NCBI GenBank assembly: GCA_021018815.1
Contig: JAITYX010000011.1
Span: 2,556,501 to 2,620,500, forward strand
DNA: 64,000 nucleotides
Origin: Talinum fruticosum
Taxonomy: Eukaryota > Streptophyta > Magnoliopsida > Caryophyllales > Talinaceae
Direction of reading: 5' to 3'
Numbering within the stretch: the stretch's first letter is position 1; each line of letters starts with the position of its first letter. This document shows, in pieces, positions 10,188 to 21,166 of the stretch. A program made the translations under genes and the position numbers. Under the pieces are notes generated by a model, which had not been told where the DNA came from, did no database searches, and saw only the letters and a program-made list of their open reading frames with translations.

Positions 10188-12989
10188 CGTAACAACCCGA
10201 CCCTAAACCACATTGTTTACTTAATTAATTTGTTAATTACAAGATTTATATGATTGAGCGCGTGCACTTCAATTCGATATTATATATTTAAATTATTTTT
10301 TTATGTGTTATGCAGCTAAGGCGACGAAGTGGCCCCGATAAAAATCTCATAATAATAATTATAAATTACGCATATGTTTAAAAGAGAAAATTTTAAAATT
10401 TACATGAGATGGTATATGGTTACAAGGTCGCTAATATTATATTGTAAGTGAACCGTTATATTTATAATTTGTAAACATCGTTAATAAAATAAAATTAAAT
10501 TAAAAAGTAACAAAAATAATAAATAAATAAATAAATACATAAAAATAAACATAAAAATAAAACAAAAATAATAACAATAAAATCACCAGATTTTTCAAGA
10601 GAAAAATCCAGAAATTGAATTATCCGGAACTTGTGAAAAAAAAAAAGAAAGAGGCGGTTAAGATCGAAATAATTGGGCAAGCTCAACTTCAATTTCCTCA
10701 CTTGCTTCCTTCCTCTCGCTTCTCCCGTTCCTCCGCCTTCCCCATCCTTCCCTGCTTCTCCCTTCTCGCGAGCGCCTCCTCCGACCACCGGCGTGACCGA
10801 CGCCGCCGGAGGACCGGCGCCGCCTTCGCTCCCCTCCTTGTCTCTCTGTCGCGCTCGCTACCCTCTTCTCCTTCTCGCTTCGTTTACGCCTGCTCCCCGC
10901 CTCCGGTTCCTCGCCGCGGCCCTTAGTAGCCAACCCCGCCACAACAAGCCACCGGAGTTGGTCACCGCCCTTCCCGGTGGTCGCCGGTGCAGCCGCCGCA
11001 CGCCACCAGCCTTGCTCCTCCTCTTTGACTTCTCCTCTTCAAATTCGAAGGTAAAACGCTAAACCCTAAATTATCAAGTTTCTAATTTATTTAAGCAATT
11101 GTAATTGCAAATTGAAGTATATGACTTAGAAATATGTTGTTGAGTGAATCCGAGAATTGATTTGGGAAAATTTGGATTGGTATGAATGCCCGAGGTGTGG
11201 CGGATGATGAATTGATTGTGTGTAAATGTAATTTCTTTTAGGAAATTATAATGTAGAGAACGAAATTAGGGATGCTTTGTTATATAATTGAGTAATTGGA
11301 TGGATTCTGATATTTAGGGAATGACTATACTGAGCAAACGTTGGGCATAGTATATATATAAGTTGAACTAGCTAAGGTGTAATCGCAAAGGTGTGAGAAA
11401 ATAGTTCAAATATTGAGCATGCCTAATTGTGATTGCGAATGTGAATTTTGTGGTGAGAATAATGCTCATGACCTTAAGTTGGTATATGTATGAATTTTAA
11501 GCAATTTGGTTGATTGTGAAGCTTTCCTATGGAAAGGCGTTGGTAGATTAAGTAATCACTTAGCTATGGGTTTGAATATGATGAAAAAAGGGAATAAAGA
11601 AATTACGTTAGGAATAAGGATCAAAAGATAAGTTGGGCTTGGCAAATTAATCGAATTAGTTGTATATAATAATAACAATAGTAATGACAATAATAATAAT
11701 AACAATACTAACTACGAAATGCGTAAGTACTTGTATATATGCATAAATATATATATACACCTTTTCAATTCACGCCAACAAACGAACTGAATTACATAGA
11801 TAACATTAGTTATTTGATTAGCTTAATCAACTTTGTTAATTAATAGACGCTATTGTCCATGTTCAAAACGAAATTAATGCAGTGAAGTTATGTAAGAGAA
11901 GCGTAGTTTACCCGATTGCGTAACAAATATAGAAGATGAAGTAAGTCGTCGATGCTTATACAAATTCAAGTATTAAAACTCAAGAAAAACATTATTAACA
12001 ATAGAAATCTATTTGAAGCGTAACCGAGGCCACTTCGATTGCTTGGATAGCTGGTAACTTAAAATTTTATAAAAGGGGAGAAACAAACACCCTCGGCTCA
12101 GTACGTGCATTGCCTGTGCCCTTCGAAAACTCACATGTTTCATCAAATCTCAACATTTCTCATATATATACAACTAATAATGAATCATTTGCAAATCAAG
12201 TTTTGCCACCTAATTAAGTGGTCCCCGCCCAATTGTCAATTATCGTGGCTTATGCCCACCAATTCCACCCACGCGCGGCGTCAACTCGGGTTCTCGGTCG
12301 GCCCGAGGGGTGAGCACCTTACTAAGATCGTATCAATTATCAAGGGGTTCCACTTTTAGATAATAACCTAAGTAAGCAAGTTTTACTTATAATCTCTCCC
12401 CCGATTTCAAACTAAAATGAATTGAAATACGCGCGCTCAATCAATGTGTTCCAAAATTATTTAATCGTGCAGGAATGTTCGTATCGAGTTTCGACTCATT
12501 CTTCGAATTATTTTGATGTTTTTGTTTTTAGGAAAAGCAATTGTGAACAACCCTTTGCCTAAGAAGCCCGACGGGAGCAAGACTTAGCTGGACATTCCAT
12601 TATCATTATTCCGTGCTTGGGTTAGATGCTCACAGTGATTCTCACCCTCGCTAATTTTGGGTTTGACCTTGGGTTGTAATTTAAATACTGCGTATTTTCC
12701 TATCGTAGATCGTAGTATTGGCCGCTAATATCTCGTAAATATGTAGCGGAACCGTACTTTTGGATTGGTTTACTTAAGTAGTCGGCATGACACCCTACGA
12801 CGTAACTTTTAATGTTTCCCGACTTACTGCAGCTTAACTAATTGACACTCGGTATTTATGGTATTTTTAATTCAGCCTTGTCCTTTTGTTAGGGCGGCGT
12901 AACGCCTTCGATCGTTAATTTCCGCTGCGATCTTACCTAATATTCTCAAATTAGGGAATTACTAAGTAATGGTAATCTGGGGCGTTACA
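10188..12989 (+). mobile_element. Solo LTR C, Ty3/gypsy-type (2.8 kb)
   Basis: Starts CGTAACAACCCGACC (first base probably T originally) and ends GGGGCGTTACA. It is flanked by tcttc (10183-10187; 12990-12994), a perfect 5-bp duplication inside element B's gag. No primer site, purine tract or pol motif lies within, so this is a solo LTR. A pyrimidine-rich, GC-rich block at 10680-11060 followed by gaaggtaaaacgctaaaccctaa may be the transcribed leader. The proline-rich frames across this block (10615-11062, both strands) are compositional. Similar architecture to LTR D suggests related long-LTR chromoviruses. Copies outside the window would confirm. Confidence 0.78.
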
Positions 12990-14200
12990 TCTTCCAAAGT
13001 AAAAATATACTTGGCCAAATCAACTTTGGAGAATTTGAGGAAATATTCAATTACCTCTTGAGGATTAGAATCCTCATTGTCCGATTCCGAGTCCGACTCT
13101 GTTTCGACTTCCGAGTCGGAGATTGCCATCGGACATTTTGAGTTGTCCGAGTCCTCGTCATCTTCTGATGAGTCCTCATCGCTCCATGTTGCCATCATAG
13201 CCTTTTTTCTTCTTTCTCGTCCCTTTTTCTCTTTGGACAGTCTTTGACTATGTGGTCTTTGCCGCCACACTCAAAACATCCAGAATTCTTAGTTAAAGAT
13301 AACTTTGAAGAGAAAGAAAACTTACCTTTCTCGTCCTTCCTATCTTTCTTGTAGAATTCTTCTTTTGGCCTTTTATCCCATCTTTTATGCTTCATTATTC
13401 TCTTGAAACCTCTTGCAATAAGTGCCATGGGATCCTCTTCCGAGTCGGAGGAACTCGGATTTACTTCTCGGGTTTCGAGGCTTTCGGTGCTATGTTCTTT
13501 TTTGTACCGCCCTCAGCATCCTCCTCTTCCGGTGGATTTCATGAGTGAGAAGCTTCCCAATGAGCTCGTCTAGCTTTCGAAGTGATAGGTTCCGAGCCTC
13601 CTCTATGGCAGTCACCTTGGAACCCCATCTTCTCTTTAGTAGGCTTCGAGTATCTTTCTGCATATTTCCTCGTGGGTAATCTTCTTACCCAGATATTTGA
13701 GATTGTTGGTAATCTCAGTAAATCGAATGAACATTTGAGTGATGTTCTCTTCTCGGCTCCATCTTGAATAGCTCATATTTATGAAGATATTGACCGATCT
13801 TCGCTTATCTCGACTCGACTTGTGCCTTCATAAGTGTTGTCTAGTGTATCCCACACTTCTTTGGCTGAATCACAGTGCAGATACTCGATGATATTCTTCC
13901 GAGCCGATGGCGCACATCGTAATGTTCATTGCCTTGAAGTTTTTTCGAACTTCTTCGCTTCTCCTGGAGTGAACTCGGCCTTAGTCTTGGGAATGATTCT
14001 AAATTCTTCTGTCTTTATGGGAATGTAGTTTCCTTGTTGTATGATGTCCCAAACATCTTCATCATGATCCAGGAGGAAGCATTCCATGAGTTTCTTCCAA
14101 AGGCACGAAATTTGATCCTTTGAATTTTGGTGGTCTCGTCGGAAGATCTTCCTTCATCGAACTCTCCGTTGTTCCGAGCCATTTGATCTTTAAACCTTTG
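12990..14200 (-). pseudogene. Element B gag
   Basis: The minus strand begins near 14180 with MARNNGEFDEG and runs in broken frames. The UBN2/gag core is seen around 13760-13540: FTEITNNLKYLGK, KILRSL and KVTAIEEARNLSLRKLDELIGKLL-like words. The nucleocapsid has a CCHC knuckle CFECGGKDHIVKDC at 13237-13278 in a Lys-rich setting. A one-base shift then moves the frame to 13270-12962, where MMATWSDEDSSEDDEDSD gives the acidic segment typical of SIRE-like gag. The frame is then cut by LTR C. Confidence 0.85.
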
Positions 14201-14225
14201 GATGGTTAGATCCTTTCCGAAAGGC

Positions 14226-14241
14226 TAGGCTCGATAACAAT
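14226..14241 (-). other. Primer binding site of element B
   Basis: On the minus strand, directly after the 5' LTR end CTTCA, the sequence reads ATTGTTATCGAGCC. It resembles the initiator-Met primer site but with GTTATC for GGTATC and CGAG for CAGAG. Confidence 0.7.
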
Positions 14242-15847
14242 TGAAGTTTTGCTCTGGGAGAGTCCGAGTCACCCTAGAGGGGGTGAATAGGGTGATGGAG
14301 GATTTTTGTGAAGATTGAGCTCTTTTTGCCAAAGTAGAAACAGTAGCGCATTCTCGAGTCTAAAACAAACTTAGAAAAGTATGACCTCGTAATCTCGAAA
14401 AAGTAAAGAAGCGGATACAAGCTGCAATGAGAAAATGTCCGAGTCTAGAATGTACTCGTAAAGTAAAGACACGAGATTACGTGGAAACCCTCCTGGGGCA
14501 GAAAACCACTGGATCGTGCTAATCCAAGCACGAAGTCAAATCCACTATTTTAAGTCCACAAAATACCGTAGACCGATCGAACCCGAGTTGCTCCCTTAGA
14601 CAACTCTTTACAAGTTTTTCCTAGACTCGAAGTTCCCTTATCTCGATCTAGTACTTTCTAGCCGAGATCACCCTTACAGCTAGGGACAACCGAGCTGAGT
14701 TAGCCCTTACAGCTCAGTCAAGGGACCTTACTTAGAAAGTAAGAAGAAAGTGTTTGTAACTAAGTACAAGACCTTACAACGCATAAAGTAATGAATTACA
14801 GAGTGGGAGTTGTAAGTAGAAGATTGAGAATGAATACAATGACTTTGCTCAAGTATATGTATTAACAACAGGTTCGGCAATCTTCAAGTCTTGTGAGTTG
14901 GCTTCCTTTTATAGATGACCAGTGCAGAGTAGCCGTTATCTCCATCTTCCGACTGGAAGTCCTTTGTGACCGTTGTTAACGACTTTCCGAGTCACTCGAA
15001 AGTATCCGTTGAAATATGAACGTTGGACAACGGTTCTTAACTTCTTTGGAAGTCCCAAAACCACCGGCGATGTCTTAAAAGATAAGGTGGAAACCACCGT
15101 TAAGCTTAGCGTTTCAGTTTTCTAGATTTGGAAATGCATGACCCCGACACAATCTTCCGGGGCTAGGTCGAGAAGGGAAAAACCATGTCTCGCTGGTGAT
15201 TTGACGTTTTGAAGCTCGGTTACTTTTGTAATTCAAAAGTGTATCCTCGTTTGAATAACCTACAAAAGTAAATCAAATTGGTTCTCAAAGTATAAAATAC
15301 TTTGGTATAAGATTAGACACAGTATAATAATATAATTAAGATAATTGATCGACTAATTATCCGAGTTAGAAAAGGAATGGAATTTTCTCGATTCTAATAT
15401 CCATGAAACTCTAAATTCCATCCGAGTTAGTCCGAGCGAGAATCAAGTTATACAACAAATATCGAGTGAAACAAACTTGATCTGGACTAAGCATGGTTCG
15501 GACTAGAAGCGCCGACTACAACGGAATAGGACTTATAACACGAAGTCGGACTCGAGTGCGGTTAAGCGAAATACTAGTCACTTCAACACGCAATATATCT
15601 AAGTGACGAGGGACTTAGAACCGAGTGTACAATAGTAAGTTCAGTCATGCATTCCGAGTCTCACAGAGATAAGCAAGAAATACATGAAGTCAATGTCATA
15701 TCACTTAGAGAAAAATACTATATCACTCGGAAAAGTTTCTAAGGTACAGAGAATGCCTTGGAATCAAAACTCTATAAGTGAGAAATTCTTATACCTGATT
15801 CCTTTGTTAGAACTCAAAAAGTGCGGAGCAGATGTCTCGAGTCTTCA
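14242..15847 (-). repeat. 5' LTR of element B (right copy)
   Basis: 1606 bp. The sense strand is minus, so transcription would start within this copy and run left into gag. A TATA-like CTATAAAAG is on the minus strand at 14906-14914. The outer end is GTCTTCA and the inner end TGAAGTTTTGCTC. Near-identity with the left copy suggests a fairly recent insertion, younger than element A. Confidence 0.9.
14906..14914 (-). promoter_or_regulatory. TATA-like box in element B 5' LTR
   Basis: CTATAAAAG on the minus strand inside the LTR, conserved in the other copy near 2917-2925. It is placed as expected for a U3 promoter, about 930 bp in from the sense-strand LTR start. Confidence 0.5.
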
Positions 15848-15995
15848 AATCCTTGTAAAGCTATTCGGTATTCTAGTGCATCGTTCGTGGTTTTTCTCGG
15901 TTTTGGGTTTTTCCACGTTAAAAAATCTCATGTCCCAATTCTTGTCTATTTTCTTTTGTCCAAAGTTTCATTGTTTGTGAGCTCCAATCCCGACA
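15848..15995 (+). repeat. 5' LTR of element A, second part
   Basis: Resumes with aatcc and continues ttgtaaagctatt, as in the uninterrupted 3' LTR at 21020-21166. It ends CCCGACA at 15995. Together with 1839-2253 it forms a 5' LTR of about 558 bp, longer than the 431-bp 3' LTR because of the two indels. Confidence 0.85.
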
Positions 15996-15996
15996 A

Positions 15997-16010
15997 TTGG
16001 TATCGAGTGG
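15997..16010 (+). other. Primer binding site of element A
   Basis: The sequence ttggtatcgagtgg lies one base after the LTR end. It resembles the initiator-Met-tRNA 3' end complement used by most plant copia elements (TGGTATCAGAGC) but reads ATCGAG instead of ATCAGAG. The same change is present in the primer sites of element B and the TRIM. Confidence 0.75.
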
Positions 16011-16059
16011 GGTGAGGTTAGACTGAGAGTTCACAAAAATAGAGAGCGGTAAGGTAAAA

Positions 16060-16917
16060 ATTGAGAGGTTCTATGGAAACGATTTTGCGTTACGAAAAAG
16101 CAAGTTGAGGACTTGCTATACCGAAGGAGTTGTATCAACCCCTCGGAGTGAAGCTCGCGGATATGAAACAAAAGGACAGGGAGTTGCTAGATCGGCAAGC
16201 TCTTGGGACTGTGAGATTGACGTTGGCGCGTAACGTAACATTCAACATGATGGAGCAAACAACGACGAAAGGGTTGTTGGAGGCGTTGTCCAACCTCTAC
16301 GAGAAACCTTCTGCGGTAAATAAGTTATATCTCATGCGTCGGTTGTTTTAACTTAAAAATGGTAGATAGCACTACTGTAACGGATCATATTAATGAGTTT
16401 AATATGATCATCTCTAATCTTGTTTCGATAAAAATAAACTTTGAGAATGAGGTTAAGACCCTAATTTTGTTGTCTTCGCTACCCGAGTCTTGGGATACCA
16501 AAGTGTTTGCGGTTAGTAGTGCTAGGGGATCTAATGCATTAAAGTATGATGAGGTCCAGGATGTGGTCTTTAGCGAAAGCATTCGCAAAAAGATACTCTA
16601 GAGTCATCGGGTAATGCATTTCATGTAAGGGGTAGAGAGAAGCATGAGAAAAATGGGCGGTCTAAATCCAAAGCAAGGGAACGGTCCCAAAACCTAAGGG
16701 AGGTTGTTTGTTGGGATTGTGGTGATAAGGGACACTTTAAGAAAAATTGTCCTAAAAGTTTGATAACCTGGAGTTCTATAAATTCCATGGAAGATGTAGG
16801 TGATGCACTTGTGGTTAGTGCTGAAAATGCTATTGAGTCTTGGGTGGTTGATTCGGGGCGTCATTTCATTCTGGGTCTAGTAGAAGGTTGTTTTACAAAT
16901 TTGTTGCGGGAACTTTG
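16060..16917 (+). pseudogene. Element A gag and start of protease
   Basis: A copia gag/UBN2-type polyprotein in broken frames. It is recognisable from the motif VKIERFYG-like start near 16053, then DRQALGTVRLTLARNV, YEKPSAVNKLYLMRRL and LILLSSLPESWDTK. A CCHC zinc knuckle (C-x2-C-x4-H-x4-C) lies near 16710-16756, where the visible motif is CWDCGDKGHFKKNC. The aspartic protease begins with WVVDSG near 16840-16857. A stop after LMRRLF (16351) and later shifts break the frame. It would package the element RNA and release mature proteins. The reading is cut at 16917 by solo LTR D and resumes at 19964. Confidence 0.85.
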
Positions 16918-17345
16918 TGTAATACCCGTTATTTTATTTGAGGTGGTTATATGAGTTAAATTAAATAACTAGTTTTAATTAAATAAATTAGGTCGAGTAA
17001 CTAAAATATATAAGTGGATATATATTCGTGATTTTATTTAAGAGAATTATCATTTTTCCTTAACCTCGATTAGTGGAACATATTATTTCTCCTCTCTTAA
17101 CTTGTCGTCCGGGCCCAAATAAGTAAAAGATGCGAGATAGATGGAAGTTGAATTTTATTACCTATTCTAACTTAACCTAATGCTATGCCTAATAAAAATA
17201 AAGATAGGTCTAAGTAATTTGGGGTTAGGTGTTAATATTAGACAAGTAATAGAAAAACAAAAAGGGTAGGATGATTACAATTAGCTTTTGACCATAGGTG
17301 GATTAGTGTAAAGTAAAATGTGTGGCCTTCTTTAATGAAGATACG

Positions 17346-17373
17346 AGGAGAGAGAGAGAGAGAGAGGGAGAGA

Positions 17374-17413
<40 letters not shown>
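17346..17413. repeat. (GA)n tract in LTR D
   Basis: A nearly pure GA run with two GGG interruptions. The serine/leucine-rich reading frames on the opposite strand (17238-17770) are translations of this low-complexity block and are not genes. Confidence 0.95.
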
Positions 17414-17416
<3 letters not shown>

Positions 17417-19017
17417 ATAGAATAGAGGGGAAAGCGAGGGAGAGTGAGAGGCCGAGATGGAGAAATAGAGAAAGGGAACCGAGAGCGAAGCAAGAGTAGA
17501 CACAAAGAAACAAGGAGCCCCGAGCGGGAGGAAGAATGAAGGAAGAAAAGGAATGCTTGAATGGCAAGAACAGCCGCCGGCGAGCAAGAAAACGGAAGGG
17601 AACCGGCAAGACCGAGAGGAGCAGAGAAAGAGAGAACCGAAAGAGAGGGAAGGCCTGATATTGAGATAGAGAACGAGGGCAATGCGAAGAGGAATAAGGC
17701 GAGAGCGTAACCGTGAGACAGAGGCGTAACGAGAGGAGAGGGAAATCAAGGAAGCCCAAATTGATTCCAAACCCTAGAATGCGAGGTGAATGGTCTTATA
17801 CTCTAAAACAAATAGTAATTTCAAAACCCAATTGAATTTTTATTGTGAATATTGAATATGTGTGCTATAGGATGAATTTAGAAAGCGGTTAGGGCTGAAT
17901 TGGGATATGAGAGAATTTGATTGAGTTATATACCATGTGAAAGAATCGGGAAGAATAAGCTAGATTGAGGATTTATGGGTTTAAGTTTTTGATATTGAAT
18001 TATTACTTGCCTTGTGAATTCGTAGGTTTGAATTAGTGTTAATGGAGTTTGAGTGCTAGATTAGGATGTAGAGATTGACGTTGGGCATTGTAGTAGGTAA
18101 AGTGGGATATAAAGAGATTGTCACATCTTCCTATTTTGTTAGTTGCAAGTAATGAGTATAAGTTACTCGAAAGATAAACAAAATGGCTTCCTAAAACTAA
18201 ATTGAAATTGAAGATTTCCTAATTTGTAGAAAATTAAGTTATAAAGTGAAACTCAGATTTATATAGTTGAATGCGTTCATGAAATTCAATGGTAAAATGA
18301 TTATCGATACACACTTATGGATTTGGTGAAATTGAGAAGCATATGTTGGTTTGAATATGATTTACGTACGTTTGATCTACAATTGTTTACAATGATTCAT
18401 TTTACGCCTTGTTTTACTCCTTTATTGGAAAGTTCTGATTATGCGAAAATCCACTTCCAATACTTTTTATTATTCTAGAAAATGATTGAGAATTAGTTCA
18501 AGTTGCGGGTTTTAGAAAATAAAGGAGTTTTCAATGGTTTATGTGGTTTAGTTGTGATTTGAATGCTCCGAAATGCAAGTTGAGTTGGTTTTGACTCTTT
18601 GGAAGGTTATGCCTTGAAATGAGATTGAATTAAGATGATTCTTGAGAAAAGTGTGACTTTAAATGGGAATTTAAAAATGCGGTCTTCCAAATGTCCTCTT
18701 TAAACTAAGTGTATTCTTGTGAAACGATTTTAAGAACTAAGGAGTCTAGCACCACAAGATTCCTAATGTGGTCTAGGTTAATGGTCTAGTACTAACGAGG
18801 GAGGTTAGTTGATGCGGTCCGACGATGGGACTCTCGATGTGGTTCGGGTTTCCTTGTTAACTTGATGCGGTCCAGGTTAACAATTATCGTGACGAGGGTA
18901 ATAGAGTTCCTCATTGACTTTAGTAGTTCCAGGGATTCGAAAAGGTCAAATTTGGGTTAAGGTCACCCAAATGAATAGGGTACTAGTGTCTAAATAGGGA
19001 TCCGATGCTCGAGAACG

Positions 19018-19245
19018 TCTTTTATTCAATTAGAGAATTGAATAACGATTTGACATGTGAAATTGCTTTTATTCAATTAGGGAATTGAATAATTGTTTAA
19101 TGTTTGAAAATACCTTTATTCAATTAGGGAATTGAATAATGGTTTACTTGTTTGAAAATGCTTTTATTCAATTAGAGAATTAAATAACTGTTTGATGCTT
19201 TGAAAATACCTTTATTCAATTGGAGAATTGAATAATGGTTTGTGA
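19018..19245. repeat. Tandem repeat with palindromic core in LTR D
   Basis: Five copies of a unit of about 50-55 bp, each containing ttcaattaggga flanked so that TTATTCAATT and AATTGAATAA can pair as a hairpin. Spacers between the palindromes vary (tttgaaaat words). The copies are diverged by a few bases each. Confidence 0.9.
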
Positions 19246-19963
19246 AATGAGTTTGATTGAATTGTATTGGTAACAATGCGCCTTGAAAATCCAAAAGTTC
19301 ATTAAACCATTTACGGCTCCAAAGAATTTCATTAATGAGTATTTATGTTAGTATCATGTTATCCTTATTTTATGAATGAATATTATTGGTAGTATGTGTG
19401 AATAAATTTCCGTTTTAAAAGTGGAAGATTCTCCACTGAGAGGATTGGTGCTCATCCCCACATATCCCCCTCCCCGATTGCGAGTACTCTCTCAAAAGGT
19501 ATGCCTTGTGCTTTAGTATATTCCGGACTCTTACATGTTGTTTGTTGTTTGCTTGAGTGACTCAAGTTGCTGACGTGCATTCCATGATTTCTAAGTATTG
19601 TAGCTTGTAACTAAGTTCATGTAGTTTGTAATAACTATATCATGAACCATTTAGAATGTTTTAAGTCTTAATACATATTGGTTGAACTCCGCCATGTGTC
19701 CGTTGAGTTGTTTACTTCGAGCGTGTGGCTCATTGAGTTATATTGTGGTTTTTATGTAGGGTTTTAATGCTTAAGGGGATGGACCATATTACAAACGGAA
19801 CTCTACCAAAATTTTTAGAAAATTTCGAACTAAAATAGACAATCACCTTTATTATCTTTAAGTTGGAATTAGAAAACCAAATCGACAACTTAAGTAGCCT
19901 TGGCAGTTCCTTTTGAGGAACTCGGTGATGTAATATTCCTAGGGTGGATTTTAGGGTGTTACA

Positions 19964-20437
19964 TTTTGGGAAAGTTTTTGTAGCAAATGGGAAAAACTTA
20001 GACATACCAAGCAAGGGGGATGTGAGGATCAAAACCTCAAGTGAGGGGTTTTGGAATTTGCAAGGTGTTATGTATATCCCGAGATTGGCTAAGAACTTGA
20101 TTTCGGTAAGCCAATTAGATGAGTCGGAATATTTTATTAAATTTTACAATGGTGGCTGGAAGATTGTAAAAAGGGCATTAGTTGTGGCTAAGGGTATAAA
20201 ATCTGACTCTTTATACTCTACCTGGGGTGGTAGTGACTTAGTTTTAGGTGTCGTGGTTAACAATTCTAGTAGTAGTCTTCGGGATGAAGGACTTGGTTCG
20301 GGTTCTGCTGTAGTGGGAGTCAATGGGGATGACGGGATATTTGGGTCTACAAACGAGCCATTGGGTGTTTTGCACAAAGAAAATTTGCAAGAACCAGGGG
20401 ATAATGAAGAACGAGACGTTGTCAACGAAAGGTAAAG
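19964..20437 (+). pseudogene. Element A pol remnant after protease
   Basis: The frame continues element A's protein. FGKVFVANGKNL, GVMYIPRLAKNLISVSQL and the following segment correspond to the protease end and the start of the GAG-pre-integrase linker of copia elements. After about residue 95 the protein (GSDLVLGVVVNN onward, Gly/Ser/Val-rich, to a stop at 20433-20435) no longer resembles integrase. The HHCC and DDE regions, reverse transcriptase and RNase H are missing. The protein could not be catalytic. The 300 bp from 20438 to the purine tract hold no recognisable domain. Confidence 0.75.
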
Positions 20438-20721
20438 TCCGGAGGTACAAATTATTTCTTCATTATATTTTATCGACCAATGCTCGGTGAACCAGTTTTA
20501 CATGGTGAAAGTGTGCAAGAGGTTGATCATTCCGAGTGGGAGTTCACGTCGGGCGATGATAATGGGCTTGAAGGCTTGGATAGCGGGAATTCGGTAAAGG
20601 AGCTACTGCAAGGAGAAGGTACCGAGACATTGAGGCAATGCATAACCTCGGTCGGTCTCTCATGTTGCAGGGCTGGGTTTTGGTGCTAGATGGATGCAAC
20701 AAAGGAGGTAACCCATTAGTC

Positions 20722-20735
20722 TCCAAGTGGGAGAT
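20722..20735 (+). other. Polypurine tract of element A
   Basis: tccaagtgggagat directly precedes the 3' LTR start TGTTAGG at 20736. This is the usual copia purine tract that primes plus-strand synthesis. Confidence 0.8.
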
Positions 20736-21166
20736 TGTTAGGATTATGGAGCCTAATGGATGTTTTGGGCTCTGTAAAATCACATTTCGGGACAAGAAAC
20801 GGCAAACACGAGCAAACGGCATCAAGCACTGGAAGTTTCGGATTGAAAACAAAAAGGGGTGTTAGGCAGCACCCAACATGGCCCGTGTTGGCTGCCCAAG
20901 TCCCCGGGTGCTTCGTTTTGGCCGTTTTCTTCGGTTTCTTTCGGGTGTTTATGCTTATTTAAGACTTGTAAATGCTAGCAAGAGAGAAGGGTGTAAGTTA
21001 GTGAGAGCTTGAGCGTAAATCCTTGTAAAGCTATTTGGTATTCTAGTGCATCGTTCGTGGTTTTTTCCGATTTTGGGTTTTTCCACGTTAAAAATATCTC
21101 ATGTCCCAATTCTTGTTTATTTTCTTTTGTTCAAAATTTCATTGTTTGTGAACTCCAATCCCGACA
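20736..21166 (+). repeat. 3' LTR of element A
   Basis: 431 bp, TGTTAGG to CCCGACA. It gives the uninterrupted form of the LTR and so proves that element B (2254-15847) sits inside the 5' LTR: the words gagcgtaaatcc and ttgtaaagctatt are adjacent here at 21009-21035. Confidence 0.88.

Larger units (their letters stand above)
2254..15847 (-). mobile_element. SIRE-like Ty1-copia element B (13.6 kb)
   Basis: Ends are CGAAGG (2254, first base mutated from T) and GTCTTCA (15847). aatcc flanks both sides (2249-2253; 15848-15852). LTRs of 1604 and 1606 bp enclose, in minus-strand order: primer site, gag with CCHC knuckle, protease, integrase, reverse transcriptase, RNase H, an extra ORF, and a purine tract. 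Integrase before reverse transcriptase defines copia. Long LTRs plus an extra ORF before the 3' LTR resemble the SIRE/Maximus lineage. Every reading frame carries stops or shifts, so it is not autonomous. Solo LTR C interrupts the gag tail. Words ccgagt/actcgg recur throughout. Confidence 0.88.
16918..19963 (+). mobile_element. Solo LTR D, Ty3/gypsy-type (3.0 kb)
   Basis: It starts TGTAATACCC and ends GGGTGTTACA, an inverted pair typical of long LTRs of chromovirus (Tekay/Del-like) elements. It interrupts element A's protease between FYKFVAGT-like and FGKVFVANGK-like codons. The flanks are ctttg (16913-16917) and ttttg (19964-19968), a 5-bp duplication with one mismatch. No primer site, polypurine tract, gag or pol is seen inside, so it is a solo LTR rather than a full element. 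A GA-rich, more GC-rich block (17346-17760) lies about 430 bp from the start, the same relative place as the GC-rich block of LTR C. Orientation is inferred from this layout. Confidence 0.7.
1839..21166 (+). mobile_element. Ty1-copia element A (decayed, split twice)
   Basis: Complete boundaries are present. The 5' LTR begins TGTCGGG at 1839, the 3' LTR ends CCCGACA at 21166, and both sides carry ccatg (1834-1838; 21167-21171), a perfect 5-bp duplication. A Met-type primer site follows the 5' LTR and a purine tract precedes the 3' LTR. Only gag, a protease fragment and a short following segment remain; integrase, reverse transcriptase and RNase H are absent, so this is a deletion derivative. 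Element B sits inside the 5' LTR and solo LTR D inside the protease. Without those inserts A would be about 2.7 kb. Confidence 0.85.

Noticed and set aside
10495..11062. Proline/serine-rich frames on both strands
   Set aside because: They overlap each other in a GC-rich, pyrimidine-rich leader of solo LTR C. Open frames on both strands indicate composition, not coding.
17238..17770. Three overlapping minus-strand frames of 116-173 codons, Ser/Leu/Phe-rich
   Set aside because: They are translations of the (GA)n block and purine-rich leader of solo LTR D in all three frames; no domain.
19018..19245. Regularly spaced palindromic repeats resembling a CRISPR array
   Set aside because: The spacers are themselves related, units are diverged, and the context is a plant LTR. 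Same reasoning for 36045-36610 and 38247-38470.
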